A stretch of DNA of 64,000 nucleotides from JAWLHU01 sp049324875. GTDB taxonomy: Bacteria > Bacillota > Sulfobacillia > Symbiobacteriales > Symbiobacteriaceae. The DNA is taken from contig JBMONC010000006.1 of assembly GCA_049324875.1 (NCBI GenBank), forward strand, positions 1 to 64,000, read 5' to 3'. The position numbers and the translations under genes were made by a program. The notes below the pieces were generated by a model, which saw only the letters and a list, made by a program, of their open reading frames with translations, ran no database searches and was not told where the DNA came from. Positions 57,214 through 64,000 of this stretch are shown one piece after another (positions within the stretch are counted from its first letter, which is position 1; every line of letters begins with the position of its first letter).

Positions 57214-57953
57214 TGGCCGAACCGGGCGATGATCGCCTGGTGCGCCCGCTCCTCCAGCTCGTTGTTCAGCGTCCCGATCTTCACCTCGCCGCCGTACCGC
57301 CGGTCCAGCGCCCGCTGGATCAGCCAGTCGGCCAGGTGGGGGTTCTTGGGCAGGATCGAGCCGTGCAGGTAGGTCCCCACCGTGCTCTTGAAGACGACCC
57401 CCTCCAGCTTGTCGGCCCCGTTGTTGCCGTAGCCCTTCACCACCCGGCCCAGGGGGCGGAGCCCCTTCCCCAGGTAGGTCTTGCCGGAGTGGTTCTCAAA
57501 GCCGACGATGGTCTTCGTCTCCCCGAAGAGGTCCGACTCGATGATGCAGTTGCCGATCATCCGGTCCTGCGACCCCTCGGTCCAGAGGTCCAGGATCCCG
57601 GTGAAGCGGATCAGCTCGCCGGTGTGGGTCTTGAAGTAGCGGCCGAGCATCTGAAAGCCGCCGCAGACCGCCAGCACCGCCAGCCCGTCGTGGATCGCCT
57701 GGCCCAGCGAGGCGCCCTTCACCTTCATGAAGTCCTCGGCGATCAGCGACTGCTCCCGGTCCTGGCCGCCGCCCATCATCAGCAGGTCGAACTGGCTGAA
57801 GTCGCTGCTCTCCCCCAGCCGAACCTGGGTGACCACCGGGTCCAGCCCGTGCCAGCGGGAGCGCTGCTCCAGCACGATGATATTCCCCCGGTCGCCGTAC
57901 AGGTTCATGTACTCCGGGTAGAGCCAGCCGATGTGAATGCGCGGGCGCTCCAC
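57210..57953 (-). CDS. gatD: lipid II isoglutaminyl synthase, glutaminase subunit GatD
   Basis: A 247-residue class I glutamine amidotransferase (CobB/CobQ-like). Nucleophile Cys is in LAVCGGFQMLG (about residue 96), catalytic His in TYLHGSILPKNPHLADWLI (about 190). With MurT it amidates the D-glutamate of lipid II to isoglutamine, changing wall crosslinking. It lies immediately after murT, the standard order. Confidence 0.95.
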   Translation of the reverse strand: MERPRIHIGWLYPEYMNLYGDRGNIIVLEQRSRWHGLDPVVTQVRLGESSDFSQFDLLMMGGGQDREQSLIAEDFMKVKGASLGQAIHDGLAVLAVCGGFQMLGRYFKTHTGELIRFTGILDLWTEGSQDRMIGNCIIESDLFGETKTIVGFENHSGKTYLGKGLRPLGRVVKGYGNNGADKLEGVVFKSTVGTYLHGSILPKNPHLADWLIQRALDRRYGGEVKIGTLNNELEERAHQAIIARFGQ

Positions 57954-57955
57954 AG

Positions 57956-59350
57956 CTACACCTCCCAGAACTTCTTGGCGAAGCCCTGCTTTTGAATGAT
58001 CTCCCGCATCTGCAGCATCGCCGTGTAGGTGGGCAGAATGTAGAGCAGGTCACCCGGCTGGATGTACCGCAGCCCCTCGCCCAGCGCCTGGCCCAGCTCC
58101 TTCTGGATCGAGAGCTTGGCGGGCTCCATTCCGGCGTACTTCAGCCGGACCGCCATATCCTCCGCCCGGAGGCCGGTGCAGATCACGAAGTTGATCTCGT
58201 CCTGGTGGGAGGCCAGCGCCTCGAAGTCCACATCCCAGAGCCAGGAGACATCGGTGCCGTCGGCATACAGGTCGTTGATGGCGATCACGATATTCTTCCG
58301 GGCGCCCGCCTGCATCACCGTCTGGATCACCGAGTTGAAGCCCGCCGGGTTCTTGACCAGCGCCATGAAGACATCCCGGTCATTCATCCGGATCAGCTCC
58401 ATCCGGCCGAACTGGCTGGTGGTCGCCTCCAGCCCCTCCTTGACGGCGCTGAGCGGCAGCCCCACCGCCAGGGCGCCCGCCGCCGCCGCCAGGGCGTTGT
58501 AAATGTTGTAGAGGCCCGGGATCTGCAGCCGCACCTCCACCTCACCCTGCGGCGCCACCAGGTGGATGGTGGAGCCCCGGGCGTCCACCCCGGTGATCCG
58601 GTCCACATAGACCTCCGGCCGGGGCCGCTGGTGGCCGCAGCTTGGGCAGCGGTACTTGCCCAGGTGGGCGTAGTAGAAGACCCGGTACTCGTAGGGTTGG
58701 CCGCAGCGGATGCAGTGCTTCGCATCCGCCGTCTGGGTCATCTCCAGCGAGCCCACCGACTCGTCCTCGATCCCGTAGTAGAGCGGCGAGACCCCCTGCC
58801 GCTCACCCAGCCGTGCGCAGTTGGGGTCGTCGGCGTTCAGCGCCGCCCGCCCGCCGGGCGCCAGCTGCTCCAGGCCCCGGCCCACAAAGCTGACGGTGTG
58901 CTCCAGCTCCCCGTACCGGTCCAGCTGGTCCCGGAAGAAGTTGGTCACCACCGCCGCCCGGGGCCGGATCTCCCGGCAGGCCTGGGGCATGGTCGCCTCG
59001 TCCACCTCCATCAGCCCGGCGGTCTCCCGCACATGCCCGGTCCAGTCCGAGGCCTGGAGGAAGGCGGTGGTCAGCCCGGTGATCAGGTTGGCGCCGGCCC
59101 GGTTGTGAGCCACCCGGTGGCCCGCCGCCTCGAAGATCGAGGAGAGCATCTTGGCGGTGGTGGTCTTGCCGTTGGTGCCGGTGACGGCGATCACCCCCTC
59201 CTGCGGCTGGGCAGCGAGGTGGCGGAGCAGGTCCGGCGCCAGCTTCCGGGCGACCACGCCCGGCAGCGTGGTGCCGCCGCGCCCCGCCACCCGGGTCGCT
59301 GTCACCAGCCCCTTGCCCATCCAGACAGCCAGCAGCGATCGCAGATTCAT
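57956..59350 (-). CDS. murT: lipid II isoglutaminyl synthase, ligase subunit MurT
   Basis: A 464-residue Mur-ligase-like enzyme. ATP site VTGTNGKTTTAKML; NFFRDQLDRYGELE; a MurT-specific Cys4 zinc ribbon (HCIRCGQPYEYRVF...KYRCPSCGHQRP, about residues 220-245) inserted in the central domain; and the DUF1727 C-terminal domain (TDVSWLWDVDFEAL). ATG 59350 with AGAGGG upstream. Works with GatD encoded next. The gap before the next gene (59351-59569) holds only a small hairpin at 59471-59487. Confidence 0.95.
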   Translation of the reverse strand: MNLRSLLAVWMGKGLVTATRVAGRGGTTLPGVVARKLAPDLLRHLAAQPQEGVIAVTGTNGKTTTAKMLSSIFEAAGHRVAHNRAGANLITGLTTAFLQASDWTGHVRETAGLMEVDEATMPQACREIRPRAAVVTNFFRDQLDRYGELEHTVSFVGRGLEQLAPGGRAALNADDPNCARLGERQGVSPLYYGIEDESVGSLEMTQTADAKHCIRCGQPYEYRVFYYAHLGKYRCPSCGHQRPRPEVYVDRITGVDARGSTIHLVAPQGEVEVRLQIPGLYNIYNALAAAAGALAVGLPLSAVKEGLEATTSQFGRMELIRMNDRDVFMALVKNPAGFNSVIQTVMQAGARKNIVIAINDLYADGTDVSWLWDVDFEALASHQDEINFVICTGLRAEDMAVRLKYAGMEPAKLSIQKELGQALGEGLRYIQPGDLLYILPTYTAMLQMREIIQKQGFAKKFWEV

Positions 59351-59569
59351 CGCGGTCCCTCTTCTCTCGCATGTCGGGCGCACAGGCCCTCCGCAGCATC
59401 TGCGCAGCTCCCTGCTTCCCGCTCGTGATGTTTTATGTTAACTTGATCTCTGGGCCTATCGTCAGCATGCCCGCCTGCCACAGGCGGTAAACCTTTAGGA
59501 TATTCCCTGCCTCGCCCGGAATTCCTCCGCCCGCCGGCGGATGGACCGGCTCAGAAGGAGTGGATCGAC

Positions 59570-60328
59570 CTGCCATCACCAGACCGGATCGCCGCTCTCG
59601 CCCTCCTGGGACTCCTGCTTGCCGGCTGTTCCGCAGGCCTCCCCAACCCCTCGCCCTCTTCCGGCCCGCGGATCGACCTGAGTGCGCCCGTAGCGGCGGG
59701 CCACCCCGCCCTCCCGCTGCCCCACCGGCCTTCCCCCGTCACCGAGAGAGCCCCCCATGGACTCTATGCCGAAGCGCCGAACACTGACACCCTGGCCCGC
59801 CTCTCTACTGGGACGCTCTCCCCCGACGGCCGGTTTCGGTCGGCCCTGACCGGGCAGGGGGCCTGGGTGGTCCGGACCGACGGCGCCTGGCTCTGGCAGA
59901 TCCAGCTGCCGGCCCCCCCGCCGCCCCCGCCGGAACCCCCGGCCCCCGGCAAGCCGCTCCCACCGCCCCCGCCTCCGCCGCCCCCGCCCACCATCGTCGG
60001 CAGCCCCCAGTGGACCCCACAGTCGACCCTGCTCTTCCAGGACTCCAGCGGAACCTGGCAGGAGGCCCATCCGGCCGGCGCCCGGCTGATGGCCCTGCCG
60101 CCCGCCCTCCAGGGCACGGTCGGTCTCGCCATCTCCCCCGATGGGCAGCAGGTGCTCTACTACAAGGGGAGCCAGCTCTTCACCGCCCGGCGGGACGGCA
60201 GCCAGCCCCGGCTGGTGGGAGCCGGCCTGATCGGCTCCTGGGCGCCCGATGGCACGCTGCAGACGGCGAAGGCCCCCCCGCCGGGCCTGGCGCCACAGGC
60301 GGAGCCGCAGGGCCTCGAGCGGGAGTAG
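59570..60328 (+). CDS. Pro-rich lipoprotein, apparently started by CTG
   Basis: A 252-residue lipoprotein. From CTG 59570 the sequence is (M)PSPDRIAALALLGLLLAGC, a textbook lipoprotein signal with lipobox LLAGC. It continues in the same frame into a WD/propeller-like outer domain (GTLSPDGRFRSALTG; LAISPDGQQVLYYKGSQLF) containing long Pro runs (about 110-135). The first canonical codon in frame, GTG 59867, would delete signal and lipobox. No ATG, GTG or TTG occurs upstream in frame. AAGGAG stands 9 nt before the CTG. Function unknown. Confidence 0.65.
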   Translation: MPSPDRIAALALLGLLLAGCSAGLPNPSPSSGPRIDLSAPVAAGHPALPLPHRPSPVTERAPHGLYAEAPNTDTLARLSTGTLSPDGRFRSALTGQGAWVVRTDGAWLWQIQLPAPPPPPPEPPAPGKPLPPPPPPPPPPTIVGSPQWTPQSTLLFQDSSGTWQEAHPAGARLMALPPALQGTVGLAISPDGQQVLYYKGSQLFTARRDGSQPRLVGAGLIGSWAPDGTLQTAKAPPPGLAPQAEPQGLERE

Positions 60329-60377
60329 CGCCAAGAGTGCCCCGTCCGGGCTTATCGCCACATACTCAACATAAGCG

Positions 60378-60406
60378 TTGACTATGTCTCTTTCGGGGTA
60401 TATGCT
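60378..60406 (+). promoter_or_regulatory. sigma-A promoter of the 52-aa gene and the cyclodeaminase gene
   Basis: TTGACT (60378-60383), a 17-nt spacer, TATGCT (60401-60406). Confidence 0.6.
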
Positions 60407-60457
60407 GTGGGTGAGGGTGCCAATCTCGCTCACACAACCTGGAAGGGGGCTTCTGCG

Positions 60458-60616
60458 ATGTGCCTTTCGATCCCCATGATCGGCGTGACGGTCTGCATCT
60501 CCCGGATGGAGCCGGCCGAGCGATCCGGTCCACGGTCGGCCATCAACCTGGACCGGCTGGTGGAACAGGCCAGATACAAGGCCCTCCTCTCCCAGCTGGG
60601 GTTCGGGGACCGATAG
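60458..60616 (+). CDS. small protein of unknown function (52 aa)
   Basis: A 52-residue soluble protein with two cysteines (MCLSIPMIGVTVCISRMEPA) and a charged helical end (INLDRLVEQARYKALLSQLGF). GAAGGGGG lies before the ATG. It lies between a clear promoter and the cyclodeaminase gene 25 nt later. Could be a leader peptide or an independent small protein. Confidence 0.5.
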   Translation: MCLSIPMIGVTVCISRMEPAERSGPRSAINLDRLVEQARYKALLSQLGFGDR

Positions 60617-60641
60617 CCGGGCGGCGAGGGGGGAAGCACCG

Positions 60642-61595
60642 ATGACGCTGCTGTTGACCGATGCGGATCTGCTCCGGGTGCTGGAGATGCGGCCGGCGAT
60701 CGAGGCGGTGGAAGAGGCGCTGCAGGAGCGGGCCGCCGGGCGGGCCGTCTCCCTTCCCCGCACCGGTATGGAGGTGGCCTCCGGCCGGCTGGTCTTCACC
60801 CCCGGAGGCTTTCCCACCCTCGGCCTGATGGGCCTCCGCATCTACCCGCAGGCGGGAGACCAGCTGGTGGCGGTCTGGAGCACCTCCGGCGAGCTTAACC
60901 TTCTGATCACCGGCCAGCTGCTGGGCGCCATCCGGACCGGCGCCATCGGCGGGGTCGCCCTGAAGCACCTGGCCCCCCGGGGGGCCGAAACCGCCGCCGT
61001 GATCGGCGCGGGGCTGCAGGGCTGGACCCAGCTGCTGGCGGCCCGGGAGCTCCTCCCGCTCAGGGAGGTCCGGATCTACCGCCGGAACCGGGAGATGCGG
61101 GAGGCCCTGGCACGCCGCTGGTCGAATGAGCTCTCCCTGCCCGTAACTCCGGCAGAGAGCGCTCGGGAGGCGGTGGCGGGCGCCGAGGTGGTGATCTGCG
61201 CCACCAACGCCTCGGAGCCGGTGCTGGAGGCGGGCTGGCTGGCCCCCGGCGCCCACCTGAGCAGCCTGGGCCCCAAGTACCGGGGGCGGACGGAGCTGGG
61301 CGGCGACGTCGTCGCATGGGCCTCCCGCATCTACTCCGACTTCCCCGAGCAGTACCGCCGGGAGGAGCGCTTCCTCCTCCAGGGGACGCCCCACCTGGAG
61401 CGGCTGGAGGACCTGACCCGGGCGCTGGGAAGGAGCCGCCCCGACTCGGAGACCACCCTCTTCCTCTCCCACGGTCTGGCCGGCACCGAGGTCGCCGTGG
61501 CGGCCGCCCTGGGCCGGCTGGCCAGGAGCAGGGGGGTCGGGCAGGAGCTGCACCTGCCCCCGCCCGACCTCTGGCTTCACCGCACCGACGCATAA
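60642..61595 (+). CDS. ornithine cyclodeaminase / mu-crystallin family protein
   Basis: A 317-residue NAD(P)-dependent enzyme of the OCD/mu-crystallin family. LLTDADLLRVLEMRPAIEAVEEALQE at the start; the Rossmann loop GAGLQGWTQLLAA (about residue 120); ATNASEPVLEAGWLAPGAHLSSLG. Members include ornithine cyclodeaminase, alanine dehydrogenase and lysine cyclodeaminase; the substrate cannot be told. Possibly co-transcribed with the 52-aa gene. Terminator after. Confidence 0.85.
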   Translation: MTLLLTDADLLRVLEMRPAIEAVEEALQERAAGRAVSLPRTGMEVASGRLVFTPGGFPTLGLMGLRIYPQAGDQLVAVWSTSGELNLLITGQLLGAIRTGAIGGVALKHLAPRGAETAAVIGAGLQGWTQLLAARELLPLREVRIYRRNREMREALARRWSNELSLPVTPAESAREAVAGAEVVICATNASEPVLEAGWLAPGAHLSSLGPKYRGRTELGGDVVAWASRIYSDFPEQYRREERFLLQGTPHLERLEDLTRALGRSRPDSETTLFLSHGLAGTEVAVAAALGRLARSRGVGQELHLPPPDLWLHRTDA

Positions 61596-61598
61596 CCA

Positions 61599-61625
61599 GA
61601 CCGGCAGGCCAAGCGCCTGCCGGTC
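61599..61625. terminator. rho-independent terminator
   Basis: A 10-bp stem (61599-61608 with 61616-61625), then CCGTTTTT. Convergent with the ABC transporter operon. Confidence 0.8.
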
Positions 61626-61633
61626 CCGTTTTT

Positions 61634-62398
61634 CTACAGCACCTTCGCCAGGAACTCCCGGGTCCGCGGGTGCTGCGGGCTGGTGAAGATCTTCTCCGGC
61701 ACATCCTCCTCCACCACCACGCCCCCGTCCATGAAGAGGACCCGGTGGCCCACCTCCTTGGCGAAGCCCATCTCGTGGGTCACCACCACCATGGTCATCC
61801 CCTCCCGGGCCAGGTCCTTCATCACCTGAAGCACCTCGCCCACCAGCTCCGGGTCCAGGGCCGAGGTGGGCTCGTCGAAGAGCATCACATCCGGCTCCAT
61901 CGCCAGCGCCCGGGCGATCGCCACCCGCTGCTGCTGGCCGCCGGAGAGGAAGTTCGGGTACTGGTGCGCCTTGTCCAGCAGCCCCACCCGCTTCAGGAGC
62001 CGCATCCCCAGCTCCTCCGCCTGCTCCTTCGGCAGCCCCTTCACCTGGACCGGCGCCTCGGTCACGTTCTGCAGGGCGGTCATGTGCGGGAAGAGGTTGA
62101 ACCGCTGAAAGACCATCCCCATGTGCGTCCGCTGCTTGTCCAGCACCGCCTCGGGCAGCTTGACCAGCTTGCCGTCCACCAGCCGCTGCCCCACCTCCTC
62201 CCCCTTGAAAAGGATGCGGCCCCGGGTCGGGGTCTCCAGGAAGTTGATGCAGCGGAGCAGGGTGGACTTGCCCGAGCCGGAGGGCCCGATCACCACCACC
62301 ACCTCGCCCTTCTGGACGGTCAGGTCGATCCCCTTCAGCACCTCCAGCTGGCCGAAGTGCTTGTGCAGCCCCTGGATCTCAATGATCGGCTGTGCCAT
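61634..62398 (-). CDS. polar amino acid ABC transporter, ATP-binding protein
   Basis: A 254-residue GlnQ-type ATPase: Walker A GPSGSGKSTLLRCINFLE, Q-loop FQRFNLFPHMTALQNV, signature LSGGQQQRVAIARALAMEP, Walker B VMLFDEPTSALDPELV and the switch His in TMVVVTHEMGF. It energises the permease encoded just upstream (stop 2 nt before this start codon) and pairs with the binding lipoprotein. ATG 62398. Confidence 0.96.
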   Translation of the reverse strand: MAQPIIEIQGLHKHFGQLEVLKGIDLTVQKGEVVVVIGPSGSGKSTLLRCINFLETPTRGRILFKGEEVGQRLVDGKLVKLPEAVLDKQRTHMGMVFQRFNLFPHMTALQNVTEAPVQVKGLPKEQAEELGMRLLKRVGLLDKAHQYPNFLSGGQQQRVAIARALAMEPDVMLFDEPTSALDPELVGEVLQVMKDLAREGMTMVVVTHEMGFAKEVGHRVLFMDGGVVVEEDVPEKIFTSPQHPRTREFLAKVL

Positions 62399-62399
62399 G

Positions 62400-63050
62400 C
62401 TATCCCCTCGCCTCCAGCTTCTTCTCCAGGCGGTTGGCCAGGGCGGTGAGCGCCACCACAATGACGAGATAGAAAAGGGCTGTCCAGAAGTAGGTCCCCG
62501 CCACGACCGCCGTGCGGGCGACGTACTGCTGGCTCTGCTTCATCAGCTCCACCACGCCGACCGCAGAGGCCAGCGATGTATCCTTGGTCAGCGCCGCCAG
62601 CTCGTTGACCATGGGCGGGAGCAGTCGGCGGTAGGTCTGCGGGAGGATGATCCGGCGCATCGCCATCCCATAGCTCATCCCCAGGGAGCGGGCCGCCTCC
62701 ATCTGCCCCTTGTCGATGGACTGGATCGCCGCCCGCATGATCTCGGCGATGTAGGCGCCGGAGTTGAGGGAGAAGGCGAGCAGCGCCGCCTGGTAGTCGG
62801 AGACCTCCGGCGGCAGCACCGACCAGAGGAAGAGCACCTGCAGCAGGAGCGGCGTGCCCCGAAAGAGCGTCACATAGCCGCTGGCCAGCCCGGTCAGCAC
62901 CCGGTTCTTGGAGATCCGGGCCAGGGAGGCCAGCAGCCCCAGCGGGATGCCGAAGAGGGCGCTGAAGAGCGCCAGCGACAGCGTGTAGTAGAGCAGCGCT
63001 TCGATCAGATTCGGCAGGATGTTGATCGAGTGGGAGATGAACTTCTCCAC
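62400..63050 (-). CDS. polar amino acid ABC transporter, permease
   Basis: A 216-residue permease of the His/Glu/Gln/Arg family (HisM/GlnP-like). Five helices, with the EAA loop AARSLGMSYGMAMRRIILPQTYRRLLPP and GYVTLFRGTPLLLQVLF. GTG start 63050, AAGGAGG 9 nt upstream. Middle gene of the binding protein-permease-ATPase operon. Confidence 0.95.
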   Translation of the reverse strand: MEKFISHSINILPNLIEALLYYTLSLALFSALFGIPLGLLASLARISKNRVLTGLASGYVTLFRGTPLLLQVLFLWSVLPPEVSDYQAALLAFSLNSGAYIAEIMRAAIQSIDKGQMEAARSLGMSYGMAMRRIILPQTYRRLLPPMVNELAALTKDTSLASAVGVVELMKQSQQYVARTAVVAGTYFWTALFYLVIVVALTALANRLEKKLEARG

Positions 63051-63119
63051 CTCGCCCTGCCTCCTTTCCAGAGACGAGTCCGGCGGCAGTGGGTTACTGC
63101 CGCCGGCGTAGGTGCGTCC

Positions 63120-63935
63120 TTACTTGCCCAGCTCGCTGCCGAACCACTTCTCCGACAGCTTCTTGAAGGTGCCATCAGCCTTGGTGTCCTTCACGGCCTG
63201 CTCCAGGGCCTTCATCAGGTCCACATCTTCCTTGCGGATGGCGATACCCACCGGCTCGGCGCCCATCGCCTGGCCGGTCACCTTGTGGCCGTCCAGCTTG
63301 GCGTAGTAGCGGGCCACCGGCTCGTCGATCACCACCACGTCCGCCCGCTCGTTCTTCAGCGCCAGGAAGGCATCGGTGGCGCCGGGGAAGGAGTTGATCT
63401 CCTTGATGGCAATCCCCTTGGCCTTCTGCTCATCCGCCCACATGTGGGAGGTGGTCTCCGCCTGGACGGCGACGATCTTGCCCGCCAGGTCCTTCTCCGT
63501 CTTCACGTCGAAGCCCTTGCGGGAGACGAAGTTCTGCGCCATCTGGGCGTACTCGACGAAGTTGACCTCCTTGAGCCGCTCCTCGGTGATATTCATCGAG
63601 GACATGATGACGTCGTACTTCCCCGCCTTCAGGCCGGTGAGGATGCCGTCCCAGGCCACGTTCTCGAACTGGGCCTTGACGCCCAGCTTCTTGGCCAGCT
63701 CGGTGGCGTAGTCCACGTCAAAGCCGATGTAGGTCTTGCCGTCCTTGTCCACGAACTCCATGGGCGGGTAGGAGGCATCGATCGCCACCTTGAGGACGCC
63801 GGCCTTCTTCACCCGATCCAGGGAGCCGTCGCCCCCGCCGGCGGAGCCGCTCTGCTTCGCGCCCCCACAAGCTGCCAGCACCGACATGACCAGAAGCAGG
63901 ATAACCGCCAGCGATACGGAACTCTTCTTCATCAT
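63120..63935 (-). CDS. polar amino acid ABC transporter, substrate-binding lipoprotein
   Basis: A 271-residue binding protein. Lipobox MSVLAACGG (Cys about residue 23), then the SBP_bac_3 fold: GVLKVAIDASYPPMEFVDKDGKTYIGFDVDYATELAKKLG and AWDGILTGLKAGKYDVIMSSMNITEERLKEVNFVEY, plus VIDEPVARYY. The substrate is probably a polar or basic amino acid. First gene of the transporter operon. Its promoter region runs to the window edge. Confidence 0.95.
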   Translation of the reverse strand: MMKKSSVSLAVILLLVMSVLAACGGAKQSGSAGGGDGSLDRVKKAGVLKVAIDASYPPMEFVDKDGKTYIGFDVDYATELAKKLGVKAQFENVAWDGILTGLKAGKYDVIMSSMNITEERLKEVNFVEYAQMAQNFVSRKGFDVKTEKDLAGKIVAVQAETTSHMWADEQKAKGIAIKEINSFPGATDAFLALKNERADVVVIDEPVARYYAKLDGHKVTGQAMGAEPVGIAIRKEDVDLMKALEQAVKDTKADGTFKKLSEKWFGSELGK

Positions 63936-64000
63936 GATGCCGAACCCCCTCGTACTCTCTTTTCTGCCACCCTGCGTGCTTTCAAAGGGCTGACGGTTTA

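Noticed and set aside
60458..60616. 52-residue protein considered as HypC (begins MCLSIP)
   Set aside because: Only the first six residues resemble HypC; the rest lacks the conserved core and there are no hydrogenase genes.
1..64000. Prophage, insertion sequence or integrative element
   Set aside because: No integrase, transposase or phage structural gene, and composition is even; only the two short inverted-repeat elements look mobile.

Overview
The window is about 64 kb of a very GC-rich chromosome. Gene starts carry strong GGAGG-type ribosome sites, and the regulation is Firmicutes-like: a T-box leader, a yybP-ykoY (manganese) riboswitch, CsoR, ECF sigma/anti-sigma pairs and sigma-A promoters matching TTGACA-17-TATAAT. 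The gene set includes SLH and copper-amine-oxidase-N-type surface proteins, MurT/GatD, DUF2642-like proteins and DUF1405. Together these suggest a high-GC member of the Firmicutes, and Symbiobacterium or a close relative is the best guess. That placement is inference from gene content and base composition. I saw no rRNA or tRNA gene and no phage or transposase gene.

Layout. 1-9.5 kb: the end of an SLH-domain surface protein, a K+/H+ antiporter, a copper-amine-oxidase-N protein, an ECF sigma/anti-sigma pair, a DMT transporter, a SIR2-like protein, a second ECF sigma/anti-sigma pair and a small membrane protein. 9.5-18.9 kb: sucCD, a DUF692-like TIM-barrel protein, two-subunit class I fumarase, a MaoC-fold protein, an XRE regulator, a TerC-family gene behind a manganese riboswitch, and an IclR regulator. 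18.9-23.4 kb: proB-proA under a proline T-box, an FtsH-type protease and a 48-codon gene. 23.6-27.4 kb: an icd-mdh-citrate synthase block whose citrate synthase is strikingly like the mitochondrial enzyme. 27.7-34.3 kb: a Gln/Pro-rich protein, a methyltransferase, an ArsR-like regulator, a CsoR operon carrying an isolated membrane piece of a P1B-ATPase, DUF1405, a TlpA-like thioredoxin and an orphan MurE. 34.4-38.8 kb: a MoxR-DUF58-transglutaminase operon. 38.9-47.1 kb: two copies of an inverted-repeat element flank tatC, three tandem M42 peptidase genes, an M23 peptidase and a divergent receiver/GGDEF protein. 47-53.9 kb: two DUF2642-like paralogues, selB, trxB, a lactate permease and a menA-like prenyltransferase. 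54-64 kb: lipoproteins, a membrane ClpP-fold protease, a methyltransferase, murT-gatD with a Cys-rich partner, an ornithine-cyclodeaminase-family gene and a polar amino acid ABC transporter.

Physiology. Five TCA-cycle steps are encoded here (citrate synthase, isocitrate dehydrogenase, succinyl-CoA ligase, fumarase, malate dehydrogenase), in three separate minus-strand blocks. Envelope work is a second theme: MurE, MurT/GatD, an M23 peptidase, the SLH protein, TatC and the transglutaminase operon.

Most unusual points. (1) At least three genes have coding frames that run well upstream of any ATG/GTG/TTG, up to a near-cognate codon placed 7-9 nt after a strong Shine-Dalgarno: an ECF sigma factor (ACG), an IclR regulator (CTG) and a lipoprotein (CTG). 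A second ECF sigma factor (ATC) is a likely fourth. (2) A 30-bp terminal-inverted-repeat element is present twice, and one copy has an internal 87-bp duplication. (3) A CsoR-controlled operon encodes only the first four helices of a copper ATPase. (4) Several proteins lack key catalytic residues: one M42 peptidase, the MaoC protein, the MurE motif, and a receiver with Asp replaced by Glu.
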